64,000 bases of DNA. It comes from Bradyrhizobium sp. CB1015 (GTDB lineage Bacteria; Pseudomonadota; Alphaproteobacteria; Rhizobiales; Xanthobacteraceae). The notes below the pieces were generated by a model that had not been told where the DNA came from, searched no databases, and saw only the letters and a list, made by a program, of their open reading frames with translations. Below, one piece after another: positions 18,213-27,074 of this stretch (positions within the stretch are counted from its first letter, which is position 1; each line of letters begins with the position of its first letter). The position numbers and the translations under genes were made by a program. Where the stretch lies: the NCBI RefSeq assembly GCF_025200925.1, contig NZ_CP104174.1:868001-932000 (forward strand). The letters run 5' to 3'.

Positions 18213-18942
18213 AGCAGCGCGGGATGGTCGGGCGAGGTGTCCGCCGTCGCCCGAAGAGCGAAGGTGCAATCGAAAGCCAGCGAATTTCGTCGGATCGTTA
18301 GCGAGCATCGCTCCGGCGCGATGAAATGAGGCTTGATCGTTCCAATGACGGAGGTGCGCTCCCTCTCCCGCAAGCGGGAGAGGGCTGGGGAGAGGGTGTT
18401 TCCGCGGTGGGACAATCCCAAGAGGAGAAAGCCCTCACCCGGCGCTTCGCCATAGCCGGGGCTTTGCCTCGGCGTCTTTTGAGATGACGGCCGCCAAAAG
18501 CGGCCTATGCCTCTCCCGCAAGCGGGAGAGGGAGTGCACTTACGTTGTAGCAATCAAACCTGATCTCATCCTGCTTGTGGCGGCGGCCTGCGTGCACGCC
18601 TCGTCCTTCGAGACGGCGCTAACGCGCCTCCTCAGGATGAGGCTGATCAGCGTCAGTGCGCGTTGAAACTGCTGCCGCGCACTCCGCCCTCATCCTGAGG
18701 AGCCCGCCCAAGCGGGCGTCTCGAAGGATGGCCGCAGGAACAAACTCTCAAATGCGATAGTCCTGCTCTGCATGGGGACGTGTTTCTGTTTGCGGCCGCG
18801 CAGCAGCTCGTAGGATGGGTAGAGCGACTTGTCGCCGTAGCTCGAAGAGCAAAGGCGGAAGCGAAACCCATCAGGCTCTATCCTGACAATAGGATCGACC
18901 TAACCAGAATTGCGAGATGCTGCACCACCAGCAGATGAGCAA
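18213..18942. repeat. Gene-free, repeat-rich stretch
   Basis: About 730 bases with no supportable gene. It contains: a degenerate member of the GTAGCTCGAAGAGCAAAGGCGG family near 18245-18300; two identical 22-nt palindromes starting CCTCTCCCGC at 18362 and 18510; arms of a second palindrome, CCTTCGAGACG near 18607 and CGTCTCGAAGG at 18717-18727; and a full member of the first family from 18804. Together these look like accumulated intergenic repeats. Confidence 0.75.
18804..18925. repeat. GTAGGATGGG / GCTCGAAGAGC repeat, copy 1
   Basis: This segment shares a long colinear block with 19484-19600: CAGCTCGTAGGATGG, then GCCGTAGCTCGAAGAGC, AAAGGCGGAAGCGAAA and CCATCA followed by TATCCT. Direct repeats of this family flank the grpB-like gene on both sides. 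Confidence 0.75.
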
Positions 18943-19443
18943 TCAATCAAGTTTGGCGAGGATGTCTCGGATGAACGGATCTTTGGCGATCAGGTACTGC
19001 CGAATACCCGAGGCATTTTCGCGCTCGAGCCTCAGTTTCAAATCCTGATATCTCGAGCGATCTCCGGCATGCTGACGCAGGTGATCCCGAAATTTCAGCA
19101 TCCGCGCAATCTCTCCATGATCTTCAAGACACACATGAAGCTTGTGCGTTCGGGCGCCGTTGACGTCCCGCTTAAAGAAATGATGGCCTGGAGAAAGGTC
19201 GCCGCCACGGCGATAGCCGAGGGTTGCCAATGATCGGCTCCAATCTTCCAGCCCGCTGTCCGACCGCACCACTGCAAGGACGTCAATTTCAGCCTTTGCC
19301 GCCAATTCGGGCACAGCGGTGCTTCCAACGTGATGAATGTCGATCAACGCGGAGCTGAAAACGGGCTTCAGCCGCGCCTCTTCCGCCGCGTATTGCTGCG
19401 GCCAGGTCGGATCGTAAGGCGTGATAGGGCTGGTGAGCGGCAT
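18943..19443 (-). CDS. GrpB-family nucleotidyltransferase-like protein
   Basis: A 166-residue GrpB/DUF renamed UPF0157 protein. It begins with the family's usual ITPYDPTWPQQYAAEEARLKPVF and has the core DIHHVGSTAVPELAAKAEIDVLAVV, where the GST and D-x-D-like residues match the nucleotidyltransferase-like fold. HKLHVCLEDHGEIARMLKFRDHLRQHA is also standard. GrpB members are linked to CoA synthesis or act as toxin-like transferases in some cases; no role can be assigned here. It stands alone between two direct repeats. Confidence 0.85.
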   Translation of the reverse strand: MPLTSPITPYDPTWPQQYAAEEARLKPVFSSALIDIHHVGSTAVPELAAKAEIDVLAVVRSDSGLEDWSRSLATLGYRRGGDLSPGHHFFKRDVNGARTHKLHVCLEDHGEIARMLKFRDHLRQHAGDRSRYQDLKLRLERENASGIRQYLIAKDPFIRDILAKLD

Positions 19444-19483
19444 GTCGAACCGTTAAGCTGAAACACGAACTCCGCCTAGTTCG

Positions 19484-19600
19484 CAGCTCGTAGGATGGCG
19501 ACTTGTCCGCCGTAGCTCGAAGAGCAAAGGCGGAAGCGAAATCCATCAAACTTTATCCTCACAATCGGATTGAGCTGGCGAGAAGCAAGAGATACTGCGT
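19484..19600. repeat. GTAGGATGGG / GCTCGAAGAGC repeat, copy 2
   Basis: The second copy of the element at 18804, in the same orientation, with a short deletion after GTAGGATGG and scattered changes. A further fragment with arms GATGGGTTTCGC and AACCCATCCTGC follows at about 19618-19655. Confidence 0.75.
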
Positions 19601-19654
19601 CTGCCCGCATCAGGGCGATGGGTTTCGCAAGACCTCAACCCATCCTGCGGGCTC

Positions 19655-19882
19655 TCAGATGACACTTGCGGCCAGCAGGGAAGCGCCGCCAACCGCGACC
19701 AGCACGAGTCCGGGCCAGTTCGATTTGATGCTGAAGCCGCTACCCGGCGCTTTAGGCTCCAGCGTGTCAAGTCTGGAGCGAGGCCGTTTGGTACCGCTCA
19801 GCCGGCCTCGCCAGATCGGCTGATATGCCATCTGGAGCACGCCGACGAAAACAAGGAGCGCACCAAGCCATATGAGCGTCAT
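19655..19882 (-). CDS. Small two-helix membrane protein
   Basis: Function unknown. The 75-residue product has two hydrophobic segments: MTLIWLGALLVFVGVLQMAY at the N-terminus and WPGLVLVAVGGASLLAASVI at the C-terminus. Between them lies a short basic loop (RGRLSGTKRPRSRLD). The ATG at 19882 was chosen because AGGAG lies about 7 bases upstream; the frame is open to a TTG at 19999. The next gene upstream is 360 bases away, so it is probably its own transcript. Confidence 0.65.
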   Translation of the reverse strand: MTLIWLGALLVFVGVLQMAYQPIWRGRLSGTKRPRSRLDTLEPKAPGSGFSIKSNWPGLVLVAVGGASLLAASVI

Positions 19883-20242
19883 GCTCGTCTCCTGCATCAG
19901 TGAACCTCGAGAGGTTGCTTCCCGCGGAAACCGCCGCCCTTTGAGAACACTCCGACATAGGGAAACGTCATCCAACCCTGGATGGTTCCTCAGGCGCAAC
20001 CGGAGGGGACGGGTAAGAGGACTTTACGAGCTCCGGCTACCAATCACACCGGCTGCGATGATGCCACCATACCCCTGTTTTGCCCGACGGGTCAAACCGA
20101 CTTCGTGAAAATCGAAAAAGGACAGTGCCGCCAAGGGGGCGGCTACTGTGCATGGGGTTGTTTTCGCACTTTTTTGTTTGTCGCCCGGAGAGCGCCTGTT
20201 TGCCGGCCCCGGCGACCGAGCGGGCCCGTCCCGAGCGTCGCC
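19883..20242. other. Gene-free stretch downstream of lepA
   Basis: About 360 bases. It holds the promoter region of the small membrane protein gene and, at 20115-20149, an intrinsic terminator for lepA on the minus strand. I see no RNA gene or other feature. Confidence 0.6.
20115..20149 (-). terminator. Intrinsic terminator of lepA
   Basis: On the minus strand an imperfect stem (ACAGT-A-GCCGCC paired with GGCGGC-ACTGT, loop of about 5 bases) is followed by CCTTTTTC. It lies 93 bases past the lepA stop. Confidence 0.75.
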
Positions 20243-22054
20243 TCAGCTGTCGACCTTCAGCGCGGCGATGAAGGCTTCCTGCGGGATGTCGACCTTGCCG
20301 AACTGCCGCATCTTCTTCTTGCCTTCCTTCTGCTTCTCCAGAAGCTTGCGCTTGCGCGTGATGTCGCCGCCGTAGCATTTTGCGGTGACGTCCTTGCGCA
20401 GCGCGCGCACCGTCTCGCGCGCGATCACCTTGCCGCCGATCGCCGCCTGGATCGGGATCTGGAACATGTGCGGCGGGATCAGCTCCTTCATCTTCTCGAC
20501 CATGGCGCGGCCGCGCCCCTCCGCACGGGTGCGGTGGACCAGCATCGACAGCGCATCGACCGGCTCGGCATTGACCAGGATCTGCATCTTGACGAGATCG
20601 GCCGGCTTGTAGTCGGTCAGGTGATAGTCGAACGAGGCGTAGCCCTTGGAGACCGACTTCAGGCGGTCGTAGAAGTCGAACACCACTTCGTTGAGCGGCA
20701 GGTCGTATTTGACCATGGCGCGGGAGCCGACGTAAGTCAGCTCCTTCTGCGCGCCGCGGCGGTCCTGGCACAGCTTCAAGACGCTGCCGAGATATTCGTC
20801 CGGCGTGAGGATCGTCGCCTCGATCCAGGGCTCGTCGATCTCGGCGATCTTGACCACGTCGGGCATGTCGACGGGATTGTGGATCTCGATCTCCTGGCCG
20901 TCGGTGAGCTTCATCTTGTAGATGACGCTCGGCGCGGTCGCGATCAAATTGAGATCGAACTCGCGCGACAGCCGCTCCTGGATGATCTCGAGGTGCAGCA
21001 GCCCGAGGAAGCCGCAGCGGAAGCCGAAGCCGAGCGCAGCTGACGTCTCCATCTCGAACGAGAAGCTGGCGTCGTTGAGGCGCAGCTTGCCCATCGCGGC
21101 GCGCAGCGTCTCGAAATCGTCGGCGTCGACCGGGAACAGGCCGCAGAACACCACCGGGATCGCCGGCTTGAAGCCCGGCAGCATCTCGGCGACCGGCTTC
21201 CTGTCGTCGGTGATGGTGTCGCCGACGCGGGTGTCGGCGACTTCCTTGATCGCGGCGGTGATGAAGCCGATCTCGCCGGGGCCGAGCTCCTCGACCTGCT
21301 GCATCTTCGGCGTGAAGAAGCCGACGCGCTCGACATCGTAGGCCGCGCCGGTGCCCATCATGCGCACGCGCTGGCCCTTCTTCATGGTGCCGTCGACGAT
21401 GCGCACCAGCACAACGACGCCGAGATAGACGTCGTACCAGCTGTCGACCAGCAGCGCCTTCAGCGTCGCGTCGCGGTCGCCCTTCGGCGGCGGCAGGCGG
21501 GTGACGATGGCTTCCAGCACGTCGGGGACGCCGAGGCCGGTCTTGGCCGAGATCATCACCGCATCCGAGGCGTCGATGCCGATGACGTCCTCGATCTGCT
21601 GCTTGACCTTCTCGGGCTCGGCGGCGGGCAGGTCGACCTTGTTCAGGACCGGGACGATCTCGTGATTGTTGTCGAGCGCCTGGTAGACGTTGGCCAGTGT
21701 CTGCGCTTCGACGCCCTGGCTGGCGTCGACCACGAGCAGGGAACCCTCGCACGCCGCCAGCGACCGCGAGACCTCGTAGGCGAAGTCGACATGGCCGGGC
21801 GTGTCCATCAGGTTGAAGATGTAATCCTTGCCGTCCTTGGCGCGGTATTGCAGGCGCACCGTCTGCGCCTTGATCGTGATGCCGCGCTCGCGCTCGATGT
21901 CCATGGAATCGAGCACCTGCTCCTTGCCCGCCATCTCGCGGTCGGAAAGGCCGCCGGTCATCTGGATCAGGCGGTCGGCCAGCGTCGATTTTCCATGGTC
22001 GATATGGGCGACGATGGAGAAATTGCGGATGTTGGAAATGGGGACGGTCGTCAT
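20243..22054 (-). CDS. lepA: Elongation factor 4 (LepA)
   Basis: A 603-residue translational GTPase that back-translocates or remodels stalled ribosomes at the inner membrane. It has the P-loop AHIDHGKST, the switch I region [22 protein letters not shown] (G3), NKVDLP (G4), and the LepA-specific C-terminal domain ending ERKL-like [32 protein letters not shown]. The length is normal. The ATG at 22054 gives the conserved [21 protein letters not shown] start, 13 codons inside the longest frame. It is followed by a terminator and is divergent from the caspase-like gene. Confidence 0.97.
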   Translation of the reverse strand: MTTVPISNIRNFSIVAHIDHGKSTLADRLIQMTGGLSDREMAGKEQVLDSMDIERERGITIKAQTVRLQYRAKDGKDYIFNLMDTPGHVDFAYEVSRSLAACEGSLLVVDASQGVEAQTLANVYQALDNNHEIVPVLNKVDLPAAEPEKVKQQIEDVIGIDASDAVMISAKTGLGVPDVLEAIVTRLPPPKGDRDATLKALLVDSWYDVYLGVVVLVRIVDGTMKKGQRVRMMGTGAAYDVERVGFFTPKMQQVEELGPGEIGFITAAIKEVADTRVGDTITDDRKPVAEMLPGFKPAIPVVFCGLFPVDADDFETLRAAMGKLRLNDASFSFEMETSAALGFGFRCGFLGLLHLEIIQERLSREFDLNLIATAPSVIYKMKLTDGQEIEIHNPVDMPDVVKIAEIDEPWIEATILTPDEYLGSVLKLCQDRRGAQKELTYVGSRAMVKYDLPLNEVVFDFYDRLKSVSKGYASFDYHLTDYKPADLVKMQILVNAEPVDALSMLVHRTRAEGRGRAMVEKMKELIPPHMFQIPIQAAIGGKVIARETVRALRKDVTAKCYGGDITRKRKLLEKQKEGKKKMRQFGKVDIPQEAFIAALKVDS

Positions 22055-22269
22055 GGGCGCGGGATACCACTCACATCCCCGTGCGGCAACCATTCACTTG
22101 GTCTCCCGCGACCGCACGGGGGCGCGTCCGGGATGGGGCAGCCAGTCCGCTCAGTCGGTCCGGGCGGGGCGACATCGATTCGTCATGCCGCCGCAATCTC
22201 GGCCTCCCCGCCGTCGATTTCAGGGGCCGGCTCTGCTAGCTTTCCGGCTTTCTGTCACGGAAATAGGCA

Positions 22270-23628
22270 ATGCGTTGGAAGCGTCTTTTCGCCCTGTTAT
22301 TTGCGGTGTGTTTTTCCGTCCCGGCCGCAGCTGAAAGGCGCGTCGCCCTCGTCATCGGCAATTCCGCCTACCAGAGCGTGTCTCGGCTGGAAAATCCCCG
22401 GAATGACGCGCTGCTGGTGGCCGAGACGTTGCAGAAGCTCGGCTTCACGCTGGTCGGCGGCGGCGCCCAGGTCGAGCTGGACAAGGCGAGCTTCGACGCG
22501 GCGGTCCAGCGTTTCGGCAACCAGCTGATCGGCGCGGACGTCGCCCTGTTCTATTACGCCGGCCACGGCATCCAGGTCCGCGGCACCAATTACCTCGTGC
22601 CGATCAACGCGAATCCGACGCGCGAGACCGACGTCGATTTCCAGATGGTCGATGCCGCTTTGGTGCTGCGGCAGATGGACGGTGCAGGAACCAAGCTGAA
22701 CATCGTCATTCTCGATGCGTGCAGGAACAACCCGTTTGGCGGACGGGGCTTGCGCGCCTCCGATGGCGGCCTGGCGCAGATCCGGGCGCCGGAGGGAACG
22801 CTGCTCTCCTATGCCACGCAGCCCGGCAACGTCGCGCTCGACGGGTCCGACGGACATAGTCCCTACACGCGGGCACTGGTCGAGACGATGCAGCGCCCCG
22901 GTCTGGACGTGCTCCAGACGTTCAATCAGGTGGGACTCGCCGTCAAGCGCGCGACCGGCAGCAACCAGCAGCCCTGGGTCTCCAGCTCGCCGATCGATGG
23001 ATCGTTCTACTTTGCAGGCGCGCCGGCAGGGCAGGCCGCGACAGTCAACGTGCCGGCACCGGTCACGACGCCTCCCGCGAACCTGCCGCCATCCACAGCT
23101 CCGGTTACGAGAACCCAATCGGATTTCCTGTTTCCGGATTCGGATAGCCGACTGCTTGCCGATGGTGATCTGAAGACGCTGAGCAAAGACGATCTGCGCC
23201 TTGCGCGCAACGAGATCTTCGCGCGGCGGGGGCGCTACTTCAACTCGCCCGATCTGACCGCGAGGTTCAGCAAGTTCGCCTGGTACGCGCCCCACACCTG
23301 GGACCCCCAGTTGAACGCCGTCGAGAAGGCGAACGTCGCCTTGATCGATCGCTATGAAGCCGGCGGGCCGGCGCAAAGCGGCTTCATCTTTCCCGATTCG
23401 GATCGGCGGCTGCTGACGGTCGCAGACCTGCGCGGGCTTTCCAACGACGATCTCCGTATCGCGCGGAACGAGATATTCGCGCGGCGCGGACGTTATTTCG
23501 AGGCGGCAGATCTCAAGGCGCGTTTCGAACGTTTCCCGTGGTATTCGCCGAGAACATGGAATCCGAAGCTCAATCCGATCGAGGAGGCGAACGTCGCGCT
23601 GCTCGATCAGGCTGGCAAGCGTCGATGA
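22270..23628 (+). CDS. Exported caspase-like (C14) protein with two YARHG domains
   Basis: A 452-residue protein with a signal peptide (residues 1-21, PAAAE). Residues 23-245 form a caspase/metacaspase-type domain that begins RRVALVIGNSAY, with the catalytic pair H99 (YYAGHGIQ) and C151 (LDACRNNPF) intact. A Pro/Ala-rich linker (about 255-283) leads to two tandem YARHG domains (from about 286 and 372), each with ARNEIFARRGRYF. YARHG domains are extracellular and probably bind the cell wall, so the protease should act in the periplasm. Its stop overlaps the next gene by four bases (ATGA). Confidence 0.9.
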   Translation: MRWKRLFALLFAVCFSVPAAAERRVALVIGNSAYQSVSRLENPRNDALLVAETLQKLGFTLVGGGAQVELDKASFDAAVQRFGNQLIGADVALFYYAGHGIQVRGTNYLVPINANPTRETDVDFQMVDAALVLRQMDGAGTKLNIVILDACRNNPFGGRGLRASDGGLAQIRAPEGTLLSYATQPGNVALDGSDGHSPYTRALVETMQRPGLDVLQTFNQVGLAVKRATGSNQQPWVSSSPIDGSFYFAGAPAGQAATVNVPAPVTTPPANLPPSTAPVTRTQSDFLFPDSDSRLLADGDLKTLSKDDLRLARNEIFARRGRYFNSPDLTARFSKFAWYAPHTWDPQLNAVEKANVALIDRYEAGGPAQSGFIFPDSDRRLLTVADLRGLSNDDLRIARNEIFARRGRYFEAADLKARFERFPWYSPRTWNPKLNPIEEANVALLDQAGKRR

Positions 23629-24395
23629 CGATTGCGTCGCGGGCGGCACGAGTTATCGTCGTTCTTGTCGCCGTGTCCGTCCCGGCGGGCGCCCAGACCA
23701 GGACCGAGCTTCTTGACCGGCTGGTGCGTGCCTATCCCGATTTCCTCTCAGGCCACGACGGCAAGCAGATCTTGTGGCGCGATGGCACCGCGATGCCGGT
23801 GGACGATGGCATCGACGACAAATCGTTTGATCAGCGGCTGCGCGATGCCTCGATCCTCGACCAGCTCCGCTTGCCCTATCCCGTCGGCGCCTCCGCGCCG
23901 CCCGCGGTGAACGCCGATCCCGGACGATTCCGGAACGAAGCGTTCTTCAAGAAGATGTATGGCGACTGCCGCAATGGAGCGGTACAGCGCAATCTCGTGA
24001 CCATCACCTGGCTGCCGCGGTCATGGGGGAAGGCGGTCCAGGTGACGCGGATCAATGGTGTGGCCGACCGGCTCAAGGAGGTGTCCGCGGAGATCGACAA
24101 GCTCGATCCGGCGGTGAGGGCCGCGGCCTTTCCGATCGCCGGTGTGCTGTCGTGCCGGCCTGTCGCGGATACCGGCAAGATGAGCATGCATGGCTATGCC
24201 GTCGCGATCGACCTGAACCTGAAATATTCCGACTATTGGCTTTGGGCGGGCCGCGGAAAATCCATCCCCTACAAGAACAGGATGCCGCAGGAGATCGTCG
24301 ACATCTTCGAGCGCCACGGCTTCATCTGGGGCGGGAAATGGTATCACTACGACACGATGCATTTTGAATATCGCCCGGAACTGCTGGCCCGGTGA
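23625..24395 (+). CDS. Exported M15-family D-alanyl-D-alanine carboxypeptidase-like protein
   Basis: A 256-residue protein with a signal peptide (cut near VPAGAQT). The zinc-peptidase motifs of the M15 (VanY-like) family are both visible: SMHGYAVAIDLN (HxxxxxxD) and HYDTMHFEYRPEL (HxDxxHFE). It likely trims peptidoglycan stem peptides. The ATG at 23625 overlaps the TGA of the caspase-like gene, so the pair is translationally coupled. The long N-terminal part before the motifs (RTELLDRLVRAYPDFLSGHDG) is not a peptidoglycan-binding domain that I recognise. Confidence 0.85.
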   Translation: MTIASRAARVIVVLVAVSVPAGAQTRTELLDRLVRAYPDFLSGHDGKQILWRDGTAMPVDDGIDDKSFDQRLRDASILDQLRLPYPVGASAPPAVNADPGRFRNEAFFKKMYGDCRNGAVQRNLVTITWLPRSWGKAVQVTRINGVADRLKEVSAEIDKLDPAVRAAAFPIAGVLSCRPVADTGKMSMHGYAVAIDLNLKYSDYWLWAGRGKSIPYKNRMPQEIVDIFERHGFIWGGKWYHYDTMHFEYRPELLAR

Positions 24396-24481
24396 TCCCG
24401 CATCGTGTCTGTGCGCCAAGCGATCATTCATTCACGCCAAGCTGATTTCACTCAGGCACAAAACGCGCTACGCAAGCGCCC

Positions 24482-26107
24482 ATGTCCATGACTTCGATCT
24501 CCTCCTCCCGACCGCGCGCAAGAGTCCGCCCGAGCTTTGACCGCTTCCGGGCCTTCCTGGTTGCCTGCGCGGTCCGCCCCGAGACGCGCCTGTGGCTGGT
24601 GATCCAGCTTGCCATCCTGCATGCGGTGCTGTGGACCTTCATCCTGATCAATCTGAAGGCGGCGCAGGACGTTCACATGGACGTCGCAGAAGCCTGGGGC
24701 TGGGGCCAGAAATTCCTCTGGGGCTATGGCAAGCACCCGCCGCTGTCGGGCTGGGTGGCCGGCCTCTGGTTCAAGGCGTTCCCGGCGGCGGACTGGGCGA
24801 CCTATGCGCTGGCGATGGCAACGGTGAGCGTCGGCATGGTGCTCTGCTGGCTGATCGCCTTGCGCGTGGTGGATGCGCGCCGCGCGTTCCTGGTCGTGGT
24901 GATGATCGCGCTCTATCCGATCTTCAATTTCAAGGGCTTCAAGTACAACCCGGACCTGCTGCAGCTCGTCACGCTGCCGCTCCTGGTGCTCGCTTATCTC
25001 AACGCCTTCGAGAAGCGGAGCTGGCAATCCGGAATCCTGCTTGGCCTTGCCGGCGCGTTGGCGCTGATGACCAAATATTGGGTGCTGACCATGATCGGCG
25101 CCATCGGGCTCGCCGCGCTGATCCATCCCGAGCGTTTGCGCTTCCTGTCGTCGCCCGCGCCGTGGGTCGCCATCGCCACGATGGTCGCGGCGATGATCCC
25201 GCACATCGTCTGGCTGGCGGATGCGCATTTCGTGCCGCTGACCTATGCCGGCGACACCTACAGCCTGCAGGACAAGAGCCAGGTGCATCAGCTCGTCGCG
25301 GGCTACTTCCTGCATAACTTCGCGCTGCTCGCCTTGCCGGTGGCGCTCGCGGCGCTCGCTATGGCGCTGGTGCCGCCTTGGGTTAAATTGCTGCTGCGGG
25401 CGCCCTTGCGCATCGTCACGCGCGCCTGGGCGCGCGGCGCCAATGCAGGCGTCAACGTCTCGCAGGCGCTGAACGTCTGGATCATCCAGCTCATCGTCGC
25501 CTTCGGCCCGCCGCTCGGCGCGCTGGTGTTCAGCATCTACATGAAGACCGATTGGGGCATCTCGCTGTTCTTCCTGGTCCCGCTCGCGCTGGTCGCGATC
25601 CCGACGTTGCGCGTGCAGAGCGCCGCGCTGTTCAACATCGCAGCGATCTGGCTCGTGCTCAGCGCCGCGACGCTTGCGGCCTCGCCCCTCATCGCCGCGC
25701 GCGAGATGGCGGCCAATGCCGGCAACACCGCGACCTATGGCGCGCGCTCGGAGCTGGCGCGCAAGCTGACTCAGGAATGGCACATGCGCTTTGCCTCGCG
25801 CTGGGCGGTCGTTGCCGGCACCATGGAGTCGATCCAGCCGATGGTGTTCTACAGCCCGGATCACCCCGCAGCGTTCACGCCGAACGAGCCGTGGAGCTCG
25901 GGTCTGACGTCGCTCGACGACGTCAAGCGATACGGCTTCATCGGCGTGTTCGATCCGGCCAACGAACGCCTGCCGGCGTTCGAGAAATGGGTGTCGGAGG
26001 TTGCGCCGAACGCCGAGCGCATGGTGATGAGCACGCGCCGCTTCACAAACGGCAAGGCCGGCCCATCGATGAGCTGGAACGTCTACATCGCGCCGCCGGG
26101 GAAGTGA
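24482..26107 (+). CDS. ArnT/PMT-like glycosyltransferase (GT39/GT83 type)
   Basis: A 541-residue inner-membrane protein with about ten to twelve hydrophobic segments. The early periplasmic loop carries DVHMDVAEAWGWGQKFLWGYGKHPPLSGW, matching the acidic motif of polyprenyl-phosphate-dependent glycosyltransferases (PMT_2), and KYNPDLLQLVTLPLLVLAYL resembles the family's second loop. Such enzymes move a sugar from a lipid carrier to lipid A or another envelope acceptor. The donor and acceptor are not known. The gene stands 86 bases after the M15 peptidase and may share its transcript. The start may also be the ATG at 24488. Confidence 0.82.
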   Translation: MSMTSISSSRPRARVRPSFDRFRAFLVACAVRPETRLWLVIQLAILHAVLWTFILINLKAAQDVHMDVAEAWGWGQKFLWGYGKHPPLSGWVAGLWFKAFPAADWATYALAMATVSVGMVLCWLIALRVVDARRAFLVVVMIALYPIFNFKGFKYNPDLLQLVTLPLLVLAYLNAFEKRSWQSGILLGLAGALALMTKYWVLTMIGAIGLAALIHPERLRFLSSPAPWVAIATMVAAMIPHIVWLADAHFVPLTYAGDTYSLQDKSQVHQLVAGYFLHNFALLALPVALAALAMALVPPWVKLLLRAPLRIVTRAWARGANAGVNVSQALNVWIIQLIVAFGPPLGALVFSIYMKTDWGISLFFLVPLALVAIPTLRVQSAALFNIAAIWLVLSAATLAASPLIAAREMAANAGNTATYGARSELARKLTQEWHMRFASRWAVVAGTMESIQPMVFYSPDHPAAFTPNEPWSSGLTSLDDVKRYGFIGVFDPANERLPAFEKWVSEVAPNAERMVMSTRRFTNGKAGPSMSWNVYIAPPGK

Positions 26108-26115
26108 GGTGGATT

Positions 26116-26214
26116 GTCGTTCCGGGGCACGCGAAGCGTGAACCCGGAACCTCGGGATTCTCAGGTGCGCAATTGCGCGCCATAGTTCGATGCTGCGCAT
26201 CGCCCCGGAATGAC
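26116..26214. repeat. Palindromic intergenic repeat (GTCGTTCCGGGGC type)
   Basis: Outer arms TTCCGGGGC (26120-26128) and GCCCCGGAA (26202-26210) pair exactly, with GTCGT/ATGAC outside them. Inner palindromes CACGCGAAGCGTG and GCGCAATTGCGC are also present. It lies between the convergent ends of the glycosyltransferase and HPr genes and may serve both as a transcript end. Confidence 0.7.
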
Positions 26215-26225
26215 GGAGGGGTCTG

Positions 26226-26543
26226 CTAAACCCCTTCCTCGTTGAACTTGCTCTCGACGAGCTCGGTGATTGCCGCGAGCGCGGCTTCGGCGTCGGTCCC
26301 TGCCGCCGCCACCGTGATCGTCGTGCCGGGACCCGCGGCGAGCATCATCAGGCCCATGATCGAGGTGCCGCCGACGGTCTCGCCGCCGCGCGTCACCCAC
26401 ACCTGCGCGTCGAAGCGCTCGACCGCCTGGACGAATTTCGCCGAGGCGCGCGCATGCAGGCCGCGCTTGTTGATGATCAGGAGATCCTTGGAGATCGCGC
26501 CCGCGGGCACGCCGGTCGCGGCTTGTGGCGCCTCGTCGCTCAT
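26226..26543 (-). CDS. HPr-family phosphocarrier protein
   Basis: A 105-residue HPr with a short N-terminal extension. H30 in NKRGLHARASAKF is the phosphohistidine, and S61 in GGTSIMGLMMLAAG is the regulatory serine, 31 residues later, exactly the spacing of H15 and S46 in classical HPr. In alphaproteobacteria this protein belongs to a regulatory phosphotransferase chain without a sugar permease. Its ATG overlaps the stop of the EIIA gene by four bases. The HPr kinase gene is in the same cluster, so S61 has a local kinase. Confidence 0.93.
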   Translation of the reverse strand: MSDEAPQAATGVPAGAISKDLLIINKRGLHARASAKFVQAVERFDAQVWVTRGGETVGGTSIMGLMMLAAGPGTTITVAAAGTDAEAALAAITELVESKFNEEGV

Positions 26544-26941
26544 TTGCCGGCGAGTACGCGGCTGGCGATGGTGACGTATTTGCGGCCGGCTTCCTGCGCC
26601 ATCGCGATCGCGTCGGGCAGCGGTCGCTCTTCGCGCACCTTGGCGAGCTTCACCAGCATGGGCAGGTTGATGCCCGCGAGCACTTCGACCTTGGGCCGGC
26701 TCATGCAGGATATTGCGAGGTTCGACGGCGTGCCGCCGAACATGTCGGTGAGGATCGCAACGCCGTCGCCGGAATCGACGCGGTTGACCGCCTCGATGAT
26801 GTCGCTTCGGCAGAGATCGGAATCATCTTCGGCGCCGATCGTGATCGCTTCGATTTGCTTTTGTGGACCCATGACATGCTCAAGCGCCGCCTTGAATTCG
26901 TCGGCAAGGCGCCCGTGGGTCACAAGTACTAGACCAATCAT
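26540..26941 (-). CDS. PTS EIIA component, mannose/sorbose type
   Basis: A 133-residue EIIA-Man-type phosphocarrier. H9 in MIGLVLVTHGRLADEF is the acceptor histidine, and DMFGGTPSNLA is the conserved active-site loop. No EIIB or EIIC partner is nearby, which fits a regulatory rather than transport role. The frame runs to 26998, but the ATG at 26941 gives the standard MIGLVLVTHG start. It overlaps HPr (ATGA) and lies 133 bases from hprK. Confidence 0.93.
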   Translation of the reverse strand: MIGLVLVTHGRLADEFKAALEHVMGPQKQIEAITIGAEDDSDLCRSDIIEAVNRVDSGDGVAILTDMFGGTPSNLAISCMSRPKVEVLAGINLPMLVKLAKVREERPLPDAIAMAQEAGRKYVTIASRVLAGK

Positions 26942-27074
26942 CGGAAAACTCCTCGCGGGCGCTTTTGGTGCACCGCACGAACGCGCCACTTTGACCATCC
27001 AGAGCCCCCGCGCAAGAGGGGATGTTGCGTATCTCCCTGAATCTATACGGATGGATGAGGGGAGCTGCGCCGGT

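Noticed and set aside
18213..18942. A transposon or insertion sequence in the gene-free stretch
   Set aside because: There is no transposase frame and no single pair of terminal inverted repeats; the segment is a patchwork of short palindromes.
20037..22070. A second long frame inside lepA on the same strand
   Set aside because: It overlaps the lepA frame entirely and has an Arg/Asp-rich composition with no motifs; lepA itself is complete.
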